Assembly (NCBI RefSeq): GCF_011043735.1
Contig: NZ_JAAKGV010000001.1
Span: forward strand, 248,001 to 312,000
Direction of reading: 5' to 3'
DNA: 64,000 nucleotides
Source: Methylobacterium sp. DB0501
GTDB taxonomy: Bacteria > Pseudomonadota > Alphaproteobacteria > Rhizobiales > Beijerinckiaceae
Shown: piece by piece, positions 1-9,041 of the stretch
Position numbering within the stretch: position 1 is the stretch's first letter
Layout: every line of letters begins with the position of its first letter
Notes under the pieces: generated by a model
The model's database searches: none
Told to the model about the DNA's origin: nothing
The model's input: the letters and a program-made list of their open reading frames with translations, nothing else
Made by a program: the position numbers and the translations under genes

Positions 1-2
1 CC

Positions 3-227
3 TGGCTGGTCGCCCTGTCGCAATACCTGTCCTGGACCGATGTCGGTGGCGTGCGGATCTACGGCCCGCAGGGGCGCTACTTCCTGCCGCTGATCCCGAT
101 GCTCGTCCTCGCCCTCGCGCCACGCCCCGCGCCGGCAACCGGGTTGCGCTGGGCCCTCGTCGTCGGTACCGCGGTGGCGGCCCTCGATCTGGTGGTGGTG
201 CCGCTCGCGACCGCGCGGATGTTTTGA
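3..227 (+). CDS. C-terminal end of a polytopic membrane protein (partial)
   Basis: The reading frame enters from outside the window and ends at TGA 225-227, giving 74 residues. The visible part has a GRYFLPLIPML segment followed by a second hydrophobic stretch, so it is the end of an inner-membrane protein. The GRYF-LP-IP pattern resembles DUF2142-type or glycosyltransferase-like membrane proteins of surface polysaccharide loci. The PglK-like flippase downstream fits that setting. The family assignment is tentative because most of the protein is missing. Confidence 0.6.
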   Translation, partial: WLVALSQYLSWTDVGGVRIYGPQGRYFLPLIPMLVLALAPRPAPATGLRWALVVGTAVAALDLVVVPLATARMF

Positions 228-336
228 CGCGGGACGGGCCGCCATCGCCGGGATGCGGGCCGGACAGTGTCTCACGCGCCGGATCCGTGCCTCCCCGGCG
301 GATGCCGGGCCGTCCGGGAACAAGGCGAGGCGCGGG

Positions 337-490
337 AATTCCCCTCTCCCGTGTGGGCGAGGGGCCGGGGGTGAGGGGGCCACGCTTCGGTATAAAGCAC
401 TGAGCGTTGTGCTCGCAGCGGCGCGGTCTGAGCCCGACTCGGAACCGTAGCGCCCCCACCCCTCCCCCTCTCCCACACCGGAGAGGGGAT
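337..490. repeat. inverted pair of C-rich intergenic repeat arms
   Basis: Two arms built on CCCCTCTCCC-type and GAGGGG-type runs (about 339-378 and 453-488) face each other around an 80-base spacer. This is the look of the dispersed intergenic repeats of GC-rich alphaproteobacteria. A related but tighter palindrome occurs at 23790-23833. The rest of the 228-604 gap shows no convincing gene. Confidence 0.5.
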
Positions 491-604
491 TCTGCGCCGA
501 TCCTTGCCCCGGACATCCCCGCCCGCGGGGAAAGGTGGAACCCGCGCCATCCCCGTCCCCGCACAGGATCGCATGCCCCCCTCCCCTCCCCCCGTGAGCA
601 CGCC

Positions 605-2377
605 ATGCGCGCCCTGATCGACCTCCTCCGCGCCATGACCCCGCGCGAGCGCCGCCGCGCCGGGCTGATCGGGGCCGGGCTCGCGCTGGCGGCCCTGCTC
701 GAAGTGGTCGGCGTCGCCTCGGTGGTGCCGTTCCTGACGCTGGTCGGCGATCCCGGGGCGGCGTCCCGCATTCCGGCGCTGGGCGCCATCCGCGACGGGC
801 TCGGACTTGCCCACGATCGCAGCTTCCTGATCGTGGTCGGACTGGCGGCGCTGCTGGCGATCCTCACCACCTCCTGCGTCAATGCCGGGCTCACCTATGC
901 CCAGCTGCGCTTCAGCCACGCCGTCGGCTACGGCTTCGCCCGCCGGCTGCTGTTCCGCACGATCGACCGCGAGCGGTTGTTCTTCACCACCGCCAACAGC
1001 GCCGAGCTCGCCAAGACCATCCTGAGCGAGACCGACCGCCTCGTCGTCGGCGTGCTGACGCCGGCCACCGTCATCGCCTCGCGGGCGACCTCGGCGCTCG
1101 CCGTCATCGCGTTCCTGCTCGTCGTCTCGCCGCGCCTGGCGCTGATCCTCGGTGCCGGCTTCGGCGGGCTCTATGTCGGGATCTTCCTGGTGGTGCGGGC
1201 GCGGCTCGCCCGCATCGGCGCGCGCGCCGTGGCCGGCAACGAGGCCCGCTTCCGGGTCGTGCACGAGACGATCGGCGGCCTGACCGAGCTGAAGCTCTAC
1301 GGCAGGGCCGAGGCCTTCGCGAGCCGGTTCGAGGCGCCGGCCCGTGCCTACGCGCAGGCCAGCGCCGAGAGCCTGCTCACCGGGCAGCTGCCGCGCTTCA
1401 TCATCGAGGCCCTGGCCTTCGGCGGCGTCATCGTGGTGGTGCTGTTCGCGCTCTCGCAGGGGCTCGACACCGCCGGCATCCTGCCGCTGCTGGGCCTGTT
1501 CGCCTTCGCGGGCTACCGGATGCTGCCGGCGTTCCAGAACGTGTTCAACGCGCTGGCGCTCCTGCGCTTCTACCTGCCGGCGGTGCGGCTCGTGGTCGAC
1601 GGCCTCGCGGGCGAGCGCGCCACCACTCCCCGCGGTGCCGAGCGGCTGCCGTTCCGGGACGCGATCCGCCTGGAGGGAATCGGGTTCGCCTACGAGCCCG
1701 GCCGCGCGGCGCTGGACGGCATCACCCTCACGATTCCCGCCCATACGACGGTCGGCCTCGTGGGTCGCACAGGTTCGGGCAAGTCGACCCTGATCGGGCT
1801 GATCCTCGGCTTCCTGCAGCCCACGGCCGGCCGCATCGCGGTCGACGGCACGACTCTCGACGCCGCCACCCTGCCGGCCTGGCAGAATCGCATCGGCTAC
1901 GTGCCGCAGGACATTTTTCTCATCGACGGCACCATCGCCGAGAACATCGCCTTCGGCCTCGATGCGATCGACGACGCGGCGGTCGAGCGGGCGGCGCGGC
2001 TCGCCGGCGCACACGACTTCGTCGCCGCCCTGCCGGACGCCTACGCCACCCGCGTCGGCGAGCGCGGCGCCCGGCTCTCCGGCGGCCAGCGCCAGCGCAT
2101 CGGCATCGCCCGGGCGCTCTACCACGACCCCGACGTGATCGTGTTCGACGAGGCGACCTCCGCCCTCGACGACGAGACCGAGGGCGTGGTGATGCGGGCG
2201 GTGCAGGGGCTGTCCGGCACCCGCACGCTCATCATGATCGCCCACCGCCTCAGCAGCCTCGCGGGCGCCGACGCCGTGCACGTGCTCGAGGGCGGCCGGG
2301 TCGTCGCCTCGGGCCCGCCCGAGCAGGTGCTGCCGCAGGTGGCGGCGCGCGCGGGGGACCCGGGTCGGCCGGCGTGA
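605..2377 (+). CDS. ABC exporter, fused permease/ATPase, PglK-like
   Basis: This is a 590-residue half-transporter with an N-terminal membrane domain and a C-terminal ATPase. An LLEVVGVASVVPFL segment near residue 40 is typical of the PglK-like flippase branch of ABC exporters. The ATPase has Walker A GRTGSGKST (about residue 386), signature LSGGQRQR (about 491), Walker B VIVFDEATSALD (about 511) and the H-loop histidine in IAHR (about 545). The ATG at 605 was chosen because the family starts just before the first helix; upstream codons of the open frame lie in repeat DNA. It probably flips lipid-linked saccharides across the inner membrane, but the substrate is not shown by the sequence. Confidence 0.88.
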   Translation: MRALIDLLRAMTPRERRRAGLIGAGLALAALLEVVGVASVVPFLTLVGDPGAASRIPALGAIRDGLGLAHDRSFLIVVGLAALLAILTTSCVNAGLTYAQLRFSHAVGYGFARRLLFRTIDRERLFFTTANSAELAKTILSETDRLVVGVLTPATVIASRATSALAVIAFLLVVSPRLALILGAGFGGLYVGIFLVVRARLARIGARAVAGNEARFRVVHETIGGLTELKLYGRAEAFASRFEAPARAYAQASAESLLTGQLPRFIIEALAFGGVIVVVLFALSQGLDTAGILPLLGLFAFAGYRMLPAFQNVFNALALLRFYLPAVRLVVDGLAGERATTPRGAERLPFRDAIRLEGIGFAYEPGRAALDGITLTIPAHTTVGLVGRTGSGKSTLIGLILGFLQPTAGRIAVDGTTLDAATLPAWQNRIGYVPQDIFLIDGTIAENIAFGLDAIDDAAVERAARLAGAHDFVAALPDAYATRVGERGARLSGGQRQRIGIARALYHDPDVIVFDEATSALDDETEGVVMRAVQGLSGTRTLIMIAHRLSSLAGADAVHVLEGGRVVASGPPEQVLPQVAARAGDPGRPA

Positions 2378-2427
2378 GCAGGCATCGGTCCCAGGGCGCG
2401 TCCGCTTCGCCCCGACCGCCTCGCGAC

Positions 2428-2476
2428 GCCCTTCTCGTCGGTTTTGGCCGCACGGCCCCGAGGCGACGAGAAGGGC
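2428..2476. terminator. hairpin downstream of the ABC exporter
   Basis: A perfect 13-bp stem (2428-2440 with 2464-2476, arm GCCCTTCTCGTCG) encloses a 23-base loop. It sits in the 300-base gap between the convergent ABC exporter and the C45 acyltransferase gene. It has no T-run, so it may act as a Rho-independent-like barrier in both directions or be a repetitive palindrome. The rest of this gap shows no gene. Confidence 0.4.
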
Positions 2477-2676
2477 TTGAGTGTCGCCGGCGCCTCGCGT
2501 CCGGGCGCCGGGGAAAACGACCGCGGGCCGAACCATCCGGCGCCGTCCCCGAGATCCCCTCCCCCCACCGCGCCTCCGGCAGGTCCGGCACGGGTCCGCG
2601 ATCCGGCCCGCGGCGGCCGGTCGGTGCCGCCCGGCGAGGAGGCCGAACCGCCCCTCGGCCGAGCCGCCGCGGCGGT

Positions 2677-3651
2677 TCAGGACGCGGACGGCTCCAGCGC
2701 GCCGTAATCGTGGGTATAGGCGCCCGCCTCGAACCGGTCGAAGCTCTGGCTCCAGCGCCGGCCGGGCCAGAGGTAGTCGACGCGGCCCGCCGCCGGACGG
2801 TACACGGCGGTGTAGGCGGTGGTGAAGGCGGCCTTGCGCGAGTAGAGCGGCGCTTCGAGGAAGCGCGCCGTCAGCGTCTCCAGGGTCGTCGACGGCTCGG
2901 CCAGCGCCTCGTCGAGCACGCGCTGGCGCAGCGCCGAGCGGGAGGCGGCGGAGACCCGCTCCTGATGGTTGGTGCAGGTCCGCTGCTGCGTCACCGCCGC
3001 CTCGCGCCGGGGGCCGAGGAAGACCGTGGCATGCGCGCCGGTCCGGTCGAGGAGCGTGACGTTGTGGAGTTGCACCGCCGGCAGGCTGCGCAGCGCCTCG
3101 ACCGCCTCCGCGACCGTGCCGCAGGTTTCCAGCACGTAGCGCAGCATCATGATGATGGCGAAGCCCTCGCCGCGCCGGGCGATGCCGCCGAGCGTGCAGC
3201 TGGCCACCAGCCCGTCGTCGTTCATCCCGTCGAGGCAGCCGCCCCAGGGCCGCTGGCCCATGCCGATCACCCTCCGCCGCGACCAGGCGGTCAGCTCGAT
3301 GCGGCCGGTGATGGAGTGGAGCGGGTAATCGTAGTTGCGCACCAGCGCCGGGCCGTCCTCGCCGAGCCAGACCGCCTGGCTGCAGCCCTGCCGATGCGGA
3401 GCCGGGCGGTAATGGCTGAGGATGCGGTGGGCGAGATCGTCGTCGCCGACCAGCTCGCACACGTCGTCATAGTGCGGGACGAGCTCGGGCATGTGGCGCA
3501 GGAGGGCGGCGCGGCACGCGGCGGCCGACGGCGTCTCCGGCACGCCCTCGCCGAGGTACCACCGCGCGGCGTCGTCCCGGCCCTCGCGGAAGCGGGCGAG
3601 CCAAGCCGGACCCGGGCGGTTCTCGCACTCGGCGGTGAAGGTCTTCTGCAT
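2677..3651 (-). CDS. C45 family autoproteolytic acyltransferase/hydrolase
   Basis: The 324-residue protein resembles the acyl-CoA:6-aminopenicillanate acyltransferase (peptidase C45) family of N-terminal nucleophile hydrolases. These cut themselves before a cysteine, which becomes the nucleophile. Cys90 in the HRQGCSQ context is the expected nucleophile, followed by the family's RNYDY and GMNDDGL segments. The ATG at 3651 gives an MQKTF start; longer readings run into non-coding sequence. In bacteria such proteins act on amide bonds of unknown natural substrates, so the reaction cannot be named. It lies convergent to the flippase gene and 160 bases downstream of the LysR gene on the same strand. 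Confidence 0.82.
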   Translation of the reverse strand: MQKTFTAECENRPGPAWLARFREGRDDAARWYLGEGVPETPSAAACRAALLRHMPELVPHYDDVCELVGDDDLAHRILSHYRPAPHRQGCSQAVWLGEDGPALVRNYDYPLHSITGRIELTAWSRRRVIGMGQRPWGGCLDGMNDDGLVASCTLGGIARRGEGFAIIMMLRYVLETCGTVAEAVEALRSLPAVQLHNVTLLDRTGAHATVFLGPRREAAVTQQRTCTNHQERVSAASRSALRQRVLDEALAEPSTTLETLTARFLEAPLYSRKAAFTTAYTAVYRPAAGRVDYLWPGRRWSQSFDRFEAGAYTHDYGALEPSAS

Positions 3652-3811
3652 CGGGATCGTGTAGCGGGAACGCCGCCGACCTGACCACCGGCTCCCCGGG
3701 CGGTGCGTGGTCGCGGCGGCGGCGCCCGATCGGTCCCCTCCGGGGTATCGGCATCCTCCTCCGGTCGTTCTTCTCTGGTCGTTGCGGGGCCGCGGGCGGG
3801 AGTGACGTCCG

Positions 3812-4708
3812 TCACCAGGCTCCCATCGGCTCACCCCCGTCCGCCTCGATCCAGGCGAGGAACGCCGCCACCGCCGCCTCCTCCACCCGCCCGTCCCGCA
3901 CATACGCGCAGTAGCGCCGGGCCGGCAGGCGCGGCCCGGGGAACGGCGCGACGAGGCGGCCCTCGGCCAGATCGTCGGCGATGAGCGCCGTCGGGCCCAT
4001 GGCGAGTCCGATCCCGTCGAGGGCGGCCTGGAGCGTGAGGTAGAAGTGGTCCAGGGTCAGCGCCGCCCCGGGCTGGAGGCCCGGGATCCCGACCGCGGCG
4101 AGCCAGTCGTCCCAGAGCCGCGGCAGGCTTGAAGAGTGCAACAGGGTGTGGCGGCCCAGATCCTCAGGGCGGTGCAGCGGCACCCGGGCGAGGAGCCCGG
4201 GGCTGCAGACCGGCAGCCGCTCCTCGGACAGGAATGGCCGCGCCGTGATGCCGTAGAAGGTATCCGGCCCGCCGCGGATGACGACGTCGTACGGGACGGC
4301 CAGGGCCTCGAGCGGCTGGTTCGAGGTCTCGAGCCGGACCTGGATGGCGGGGTGCTGCGCGCGGAAGGCGGCGAGCCGCGGCACCAGCCAGCGCAGGGCG
4401 AAGCTCGCCGGCGCGTTGACGCTGAGCACGGCGCCCGCGTCGTGGCCGTATTGCGCGGTCGCGGCGGCGATCCGGTCGAGGGCGGGGCCGATCTCGGCGA
4501 GGTAGGTGCGAGCCGCCGGCGTGAGCACGACGCGCCGGTTGTGCCGCTCGAACGCCTTGGCCCGCAGCCAGTCCTCAAGCAGGCGCACCTGCTGGCTGAC
4601 CGCACCGTGCGTCACCCCGAGCTCGTCGGCCGCGGCCTTGAAGCTGCCCAGCCGCGCGGCGGCCTCGAAGGCGCGGAGGGCATGGAGAGGAGGCAGCGCG
4701 CGCCGCAT
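3812..4708 (-). CDS. LysR family transcriptional regulator (GcvA-like)
   Basis: This is a 298-residue LysR regulator with an N-terminal winged helix-turn-helix (residues 8-65, including LGVTHGAVSQQVRLLE) and a C-terminal periplasmic-binding-like effector domain. The pattern LPPLHALRAFEAAARLGSF is typical of the GcvA subgroup. The ATG at 4708 matches the usual family start. It is divergent from an EamA exporter gene, the classic arrangement in which a LysR protein controls the neighbouring transporter. The effector is unknown. Confidence 0.9.
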   Translation of the reverse strand: MRRALPPLHALRAFEAAARLGSFKAAADELGVTHGAVSQQVRLLEDWLRAKAFERHNRRVVLTPAARTYLAEIGPALDRIAAATAQYGHDAGAVLSVNAPASFALRWLVPRLAAFRAQHPAIQVRLETSNQPLEALAVPYDVVIRGGPDTFYGITARPFLSEERLPVCSPGLLARVPLHRPEDLGRHTLLHSSSLPRLWDDWLAAVGIPGLQPGAALTLDHFYLTLQAALDGIGLAMGPTALIADDLAEGRLVAPFPGPRLPARRYCAYVRDGRVEEAAVAAFLAWIEADGGEPMGAW

Positions 4709-4757
4709 CTGGTCGAGTGTCCCGTTCGGGTGAGTTTTCCTGGCAAGTTCCGGTTGA

Positions 4758-4770
4758 ACAAATGGTTTGT
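4758..4770. promoter_or_regulatory. possible LysR operator
   Basis: The dyad ACAAA-TGG-TTTGT lies midway between the divergent LysR and EamA genes. Short interrupted dyads of this kind are where LysR proteins bind. No footprint-level support can be drawn from the sequence alone. Confidence 0.35.
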
Positions 4771-4877
4771 CGGCGCATCCGGCAAGGGGCACGCTGACCC
4801 GAGATCGTTCGCCGAAGGATCCGGCGAGGAACCCGCCGAGGAATCCCCATGCCCGACACCCCTCCCCGGGCCGCTCG

Positions 4878-5705
4878 ATGACGCCCATCCTCCTCGCCGC
4901 CGTCACCGCGGCGGCGGTCCTGCATGCGGGCTGGAACGCCGCCCTGCGCGGCGGCAGCGACCGGCTGTGGTCGATGACCCTGATGATGGTGGCCGTGGCC
5001 GTGGTCACGGGGTCCGCGGCGTGGGTCCTGCCCTGGCCGAACGCGGCAAGCTGGCCCTACGTGATCGCATCGAGCCTGATCCATACCGGCTACAACCTGT
5101 CCCTCGTGCGGACCTACCGCACCGGCGATCTCGGCCAGACCTACCCGATCTCCCGCGGCTCCTCGCCGGTCCTGGTCGCCTTGGGCGCGATGGCGTTCGC
5201 GCACGAATCCGTCACCCTCGCCTCCGCCCTCGGCATCGCGCTCGTCTCCGGCGGGATCGTCTCGCTGGCGTTCCAGGGCCGGCATCTCCGGGCCGGCACC
5301 CTGCCTGCGGCGCTGACCACCGGCGTGCTGATCGGCGCCTACACGGTGGTCGACGGGATCGGGGTCCGCCTCGCGGGCGACAGCCTCGCCTATGCCAACG
5401 CCATGTTCCTCCTCTGGAGCCTGACGATGCCGCCGCTCTTCTGGGTGCTCCGCGGCCGCCCGCCGGCCTATACCGTGGCCGAGACCGCGATGGCGCTCGC
5501 CGGAGGCCTCGTGTCGATCCTCGCCTACGGCATCGTCATCTGGGCGATGCAGTCCGGCGCGATGGGCGTGGTGTCCGCCCTGCGCGAGACCAGCGTCGTC
5601 TACGCCGCGATCCTCGGCCGGGTCTTCCTCAAGGAGCGGCTGAGCTTGGGCCGGATCGGCTCCTGCCTGGCGATCGCCGCCGGGGCGGCCTGCCTCGCGG
5701 CGTGA
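4878..5705 (+). CDS. EamA/DMT family transporter
   Basis: The 275-residue protein is a ten-helix drug/metabolite transporter. Its start (PILLAAVTAAAVLHAGWNA) and the internal SRGSSPVLVALGA segment, repeated in weaker form in the second half (LRETSVVYAAILG), show the two EamA repeats. The ATG at 4878 begins at the first helix. The LysR gene diverges from it with 169 bases between them. Such carriers often export amino acids or metabolites; the substrate here is not known. Confidence 0.88.
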   Translation: MTPILLAAVTAAAVLHAGWNAALRGGSDRLWSMTLMMVAVAVVTGSAAWVLPWPNAASWPYVIASSLIHTGYNLSLVRTYRTGDLGQTYPISRGSSPVLVALGAMAFAHESVTLASALGIALVSGGIVSLAFQGRHLRAGTLPAALTTGVLIGAYTVVDGIGVRLAGDSLAYANAMFLLWSLTMPPLFWVLRGRPPAYTVAETAMALAGGLVSILAYGIVIWAMQSGAMGVVSALRETSVVYAAILGRVFLKERLSLGRIGSCLAIAAGAACLAA

Positions 5706-5709
5706 GGCC

Positions 5710-6330
5710 TCACCACATCGTCTGCTTCGCCCGCTCGGCCCAGGTCGCGTCGTAGGTCTCGCCGCCGACGCGGCCGTCGCTCAGGCCGGCCAGGATCTGC
5801 CCGGGGGTCGGCAACGTCGTCGGATCGACCTGGGCGTCCGCCCGCCACAGGCCGGAGCGGATCAGCGCCCGGGCGCATTGGAAATAGACCTCGCCGACCC
5901 GGATCACCATCACGGTGCGCGGCGCTTCGCCATCGACGGCGAAGGAGGCGCACAGCTCCGGATCGTCCTCGATCACCGCCCGGCCGTTGACCCGGAGCGC
6001 ATTGCCGATGCCCGGGATCAGGAACATCAGTCCGACTCTGGCATCGCGCAGGACGTTGCGCAGACTGTCGATCCGGTTGTTGCCGCGGCGATCCGGCAGC
6101 AGCAGCGTGTGCGGGTCGGCGACCCGAACGAAGCCCGGCCGGTCTCCCCGCGGCGAGCAATCCAGGCCCTCCGGGCCGCTCGTCGCCAGGGCGAGGAACG
6201 GCGCCGCCTCGACGAAGCGGCGATAATGCGGCGTGATGTGGTCGGCGACCTTCACGGTCGAGGCCTCGCCGACGGCACCGAACGCGCCGTAGATCCGCTC
6301 CAGATCCGCCTCGCTTCCCAGGATCGCCAT
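5710..6330 (-). CDS. FMN-dependent PPOX-type flavoprotein
   Basis: The 206-residue protein belongs to the pyridoxamine 5'-phosphate oxidase-like split-barrel superfamily, MSMEG_1061-like subgroup. The segment FLALATSGPEGLDCSPRGD is diagnostic, followed by RRGNNRIDSLRNVL and NGRAVIEDD. These proteins bind FMN or F420 and reduce small molecules; the substrate is unknown. The ATG at 6330 was preferred over an upstream one because family members begin just before the EADLERIYG segment. It ends four bases from the convergent EamA gene. Its upstream region carries the parS sites of the replication module. Confidence 0.85.
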   Translation of the reverse strand: MAILGSEADLERIYGAFGAVGEASTVKVADHITPHYRRFVEAAPFLALATSGPEGLDCSPRGDRPGFVRVADPHTLLLPDRRGNNRIDSLRNVLRDARVGLMFLIPGIGNALRVNGRAVIEDDPELCASFAVDGEAPRTVMVIRVGEVYFQCARALIRSGLWRADAQVDPTTLPTPGQILAGLSDGRVGGETYDATWAERAKQTMW

Positions 6331-6447
6331 CGTGTCGGCTCCAACCGTCGCAATGATCGAAGCGTAGGCGATCGGGCGGTCCCTGAACATCGACAAGAGC
6401 GCACCGCTTCGTGAGATCCGCTCACGGTGCGACCCTGTCCTCGTCCG

Positions 6448-6463
6448 GTTGCCAGCTGGCAAC
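6448..6463. other. parS site 1 (RepABC-type centromere)
   Basis: The 16-bp perfect palindrome GTTGCCAGCTGGCAAC fits the RepABC-family parS consensus GTTNNCNGCNGNNAAC at every fixed position. It lies upstream of the parA-like gene, and an identical copy occurs inside the parB-like gene. Confidence 0.85.
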
Positions 6464-6494
6464 CGGGCGGTCCGATCGAAGCACGGCGTGCCGG

Positions 6495-6510
6495 GTTGCC
6501 ACCTGGCAAC
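6495..6510. other. parS site 2 (one mismatch)
   Basis: GTTGCCACCTGGCAAC matches the perfect copy at 6448 except for one central base. It is centred 47 bases downstream of site 1, close to a whole number of helical turns apart, so two RepB dimers could bind the same face. Confidence 0.75.
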
Positions 6511-6525
6511 CTCCGGCGCTGTCAT

Positions 6526-6599
6526 GGTTAATCTGTGTTAACCAAAAACCGTTTGCCTCGCCACGGTCACGCTGGCATCGTCTTACGGAATTATTCCGT
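6526..6599 (+). promoter_or_regulatory. operator dyads upstream of the partition operon
   Basis: Two dyads precede the parA-like gene: GGTTAA-N6-TTAACC (6526-6543) and ACGGAAT-T-ATTCCGT (6585-6599). The second ends 20 bases before the start codon. RepA proteins of this type repress their own operon by binding promoter dyads, so these are reasonable autoregulation sites. No consensus promoter is clear. The Shine-Dalgarno TTGGAAG lies at 6607-6613. Confidence 0.45.
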
Positions 6600-6619
6600 G
6601 ATGCGCTTGGAAGCCGTAA

Positions 6620-7840
6620 ATGCCCGATCAGCCGCAGGAGCAGGCGAGAGCCGCAGCCCCCGACCGAACCTCGATCACCCGGATCATCGCCGACGACGGC
6701 GGTGCCCTGTCGAACGAGCTGAACGCGCTCCGGCGCACGCTCTTCCCGCCGGCCTCGCACAAGCTGCTGCGCTCGTTCTCCTCCGGCGAGGCGGCGAAGC
6801 TGATCGGGGTGGCGGACGGCTACCTGCGCCAGCTCTCGCTGGCGAGCAAAGGCCCGCAGCCGGAGATCGGCCCCGGCGGCCGGCGCTCCTATACGCTCGC
6901 CCAGATCAACGAGCTGCGCCGGCTGCTCGACGACGGCCCGAAAGCCAAGGGTTACGTCCCGCACCGCTCCGGCGACGAGCATTGCCAGGTGCTCGCGGTC
7001 GTGAACTTCAAGGGCGGCTCCGGCAAGACCACCACGGCGGCCCATCTCGCCCAGTACCTGGCCTTGCGCGGCTACCGGGTCCTCGCCGTCGACCTCGACC
7101 CGCAGGCCTCGCTCACCGCGCTCCACGGCTATCAGCCGGAATTCGACGTCGGCCCCAACCAGACCCTCTACGCCGCGATCCGCCATGATGACGAGCAGAA
7201 GCCGCTCGCCGAGGTGGTGCGCAAGACCTACTTCCCGGGCCTCGACCTCGTGCCCGGCAACCTCGAACTGATGGAGTTCGAGCACGACACCCCGCGGGTG
7301 CTGGCCGACCGCAATGCCGAGCCGTTCTTCGGCCGCATCGCCACGGCACTCGGGAGCGTCGCCGACGATTACGACGTCATGATCCTCGATTGCCCGCCGC
7401 AGCTCGGCTTCCTGACGCTGGGCGCGCTCTGCGCCGCGACCGCGATGCTGGTGACGGTGCACCCGCAGATGCTCGACGTGATGTCGATGTGCCAGTTCCT
7501 GCTGATGGCCTCCGACCTGCTCGGGGTGGTGCAGGAGGCCGGAGCCGACCTCGATTACGATTTCCTGCGCTACGTCGTGACCCGCTACGAACCCTCCGAC
7601 GCGCCGCAGACCCAGATGGTCGGCTTCATGCGCTCGCTGTTCCGCGAGCGGGTGCTGACCCACCTGATGCTGAAATCGACCGCCGTGTCGGATGCCGGCC
7701 TGTCGAAGCAGACCCTCTACGAGATCGGCCGCGAGAGCTTCACCCGGGCCACCTACGACCGGGCGATCGAGGCGCTCGACGGGGTGAACGGCGAGATCGA
7801 AAACCTGATGCACCGCGCCTGGGGACGCGTGCCGGCATGA
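6620..7840 (+). CDS. repA: ParA-type partition ATPase (RepA of a RepABC-like system)
   Basis: The 406-residue protein has an N-terminal helix-turn-helix (about residues 54-76, SSGEAAKLIGVADGYLRQL) and a Walker ATPase domain with the deviant Walker A KGGSGKTTT (about 130-138), DLDPQASL (Walker A') and DVMILDCPPQLGF (Walker B). This is the RepA/ParA architecture of large alphaproteobacterial replicons. It would position the replicon together with RepB and repress its own operon. It overlaps repB by ATGA, so the two are translationally coupled. Two parS sites precede it. Confidence 0.92.
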   Translation: MPDQPQEQARAAAPDRTSITRIIADDGGALSNELNALRRTLFPPASHKLLRSFSSGEAAKLIGVADGYLRQLSLASKGPQPEIGPGGRRSYTLAQINELRRLLDDGPKAKGYVPHRSGDEHCQVLAVVNFKGGSGKTTTAAHLAQYLALRGYRVLAVDLDPQASLTALHGYQPEFDVGPNQTLYAAIRHDDEQKPLAEVVRKTYFPGLDLVPGNLELMEFEHDTPRVLADRNAEPFFGRIATALGSVADDYDVMILDCPPQLGFLTLGALCAATAMLVTVHPQMLDVMSMCQFLLMASDLLGVVQEAGADLDYDFLRYVVTRYEPSDAPQTQMVGFMRSLFRERVLTHLMLKSTAVSDAGLSKQTLYEIGRESFTRATYDRAIEALDGVNGEIENLMHRAWGRVPA

Positions 7841-8880
7841 AGCGCAAGGATGCCCTTCGGGCGGCGCTGAGCGCCCGCTCCCAAGAACCGCAACAGGAAC
7901 CGCAAGCGGAGTTGCCAGCTGGCAACCCGGTCGAGACGGTGGACACGGTCCCCGAGGCGCCGCGGCCCCTGGTGCGCTCCGGCGCCGTCGGCGCCATGGG
8001 GCGCAGCCTCGGGCGCATCGCCAGCGCGGCGGCGGAGGCTCGCGCCATGGTCGCCTCCGGCGACCGGGTGGTCGAGCTCGATCCGGCGCTGATCGACGGC
8101 TCGTTCGTCAAGGACCGCCTGTCGGGCGATCCGGAGGAGCACGCCGCCTTCGTGGCGCTGATCCGCGAGCGCGGCCAGCAGGTGCCGATCCTGGTCCGGC
8201 CGCACCCGGGCGTCGAGGGGCGTTACCAGGTGGCCTACGGCCATCGCCGTCTGAGGGCGGCGGCCGAGCTCGGGCGGCCGGTACGGGCGGTGGTCAAGGC
8301 GCTCACCGACGAGGATCTGGTCGTCGCGCAGGGGCAGGAGAATTCGGCCCGGGCCGATCTCAGCTACATCGAGCGGGCGCTGTTCGCGATCGCGCTGGAG
8401 GATCGCGGCTTCGACCGTGCCACCATCATGGCGGCGCTGGCGGTGGAAAAGACCCAGCTGTCGCGCCTGATCGGCATCGGCCGGGCCGTGCCGGCGCAGG
8501 TCGTGGCGGCGATCGGGCCGGCGCCCAAGGCCGGGCGGCCGCGCTGGACCGCGCTCGTCGAGGCCCTGGCGCGGGACGGGGCAGGGGAGATGGTGACCCG
8601 CCTCCTGGCGGCGCCGGATTTCTCGGGTCTCTCCTCCGACGACCGCTTCGCCCGGCTGCTCGGCCATCTGACGGCAAAGCCGCCGCAACCGGCCCCGGCT
8701 CCGGCGGTCTGGACCAATCTCGGCGGCCGGCCGGTGGTGCGGATCGAGCGCGACCCGAAGCGGACCCAGCTCACCATCGACGACACGCTCGAGCCGGATT
8801 TCGCCGCCTATCTGATCCAGAGTCTTCCCCAGCTCTACGCCGCCTTCGCCGAGTCGAAGACCCGCGACGAGACCGATTAA
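7837..8880 (+). CDS. repB: ParB-type centromere-binding protein (RepB)
   Basis: The 347-residue RepB/ParB protein has a ParB N-terminal domain (about 95-180) with the arginine-rich AYGHRRLRAA box and QGQENSARADLSYIERA. A helix-turn-helix follows (about 190-215, RATIMAALAVEKTQLSRLIGIG), and the C-terminal part ends with a possible dimer region. It should bind the parS palindromes in this window. A perfect parS copy lies inside its own 5' end (7911-7926), where it encodes ELPAGNP. It starts within the repA stop codon. Confidence 0.92.
   Translation: MKRKDALRAALSARSQEPQQEPQAELPAGNPVETVDTVPEAPRPLVRSGAVGAMGRSLGRIASAAAEARAMVASGDRVVELDPALIDGSFVKDRLSGDPEEHAAFVALIRERGQQVPILVRPHPGVEGRYQVAYGHRRLRAAAELGRPVRAVVKALTDEDLVVAQGQENSARADLSYIERALFAIALEDRGFDRATIMAALAVEKTQLSRLIGIGRAVPAQVVAAIGPAPKAGRPRWTALVEALARDGAGEMVTRLLAAPDFSGLSSDDRFARLLGHLTAKPPQPAPAPAVWTNLGGRPVVRIERDPKRTQLTIDDTLEPDFAAYLIQSLPQLYAAFAESKTRDETD
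7911..7926. other. parS site 3, inside repB
   Basis: A second perfect GTTGCCAGCTGGCAAC copy lies within the N-terminal coding part of repB. Centromere sites inside or next to the partition genes are common in RepABC-type systems. Confidence 0.8.
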
Positions 8881-8912
8881 CGATCGATCCCATCGTCAAC
8901 CGGCGGGACGAA

Positions 8913-9027
8913 GACTCTCCGGTTAGACACACAGATTCACAGGAATCTGGCGCTCTGCTTCGGGAATCGACCGGACTCGACTCTGCGGATTCGGGTTTCG
9001 CGCGTTACGACTCCGCCAAACAGAGTC
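8913..9027. promoter_or_regulatory. cluster of nine GANTC sites before the initiator gene
   Basis: Nine GANTC motifs start at 8913, 8934, 8943, 8964, 8974, 8979, 8988, 9009 and 9023. Chance predicts fewer than one in 115 bases. GANTC is the target of the cell-cycle methyltransferase CcrM in alphaproteobacteria. The cluster fills the repB-initiator gap, the place where RepABC plasmids control initiator synthesis. Confidence 0.7.
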
Positions 9028-9041
9028 ACGATGCGCGCCTG

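Noticed and set aside
272..3460. 1062-residue minus-strand open frame
   Set aside because: It is antisense to the ABC exporter and crosses repeats; low-complexity R/A/G-rich translation typical of GC-rich shadow frames.
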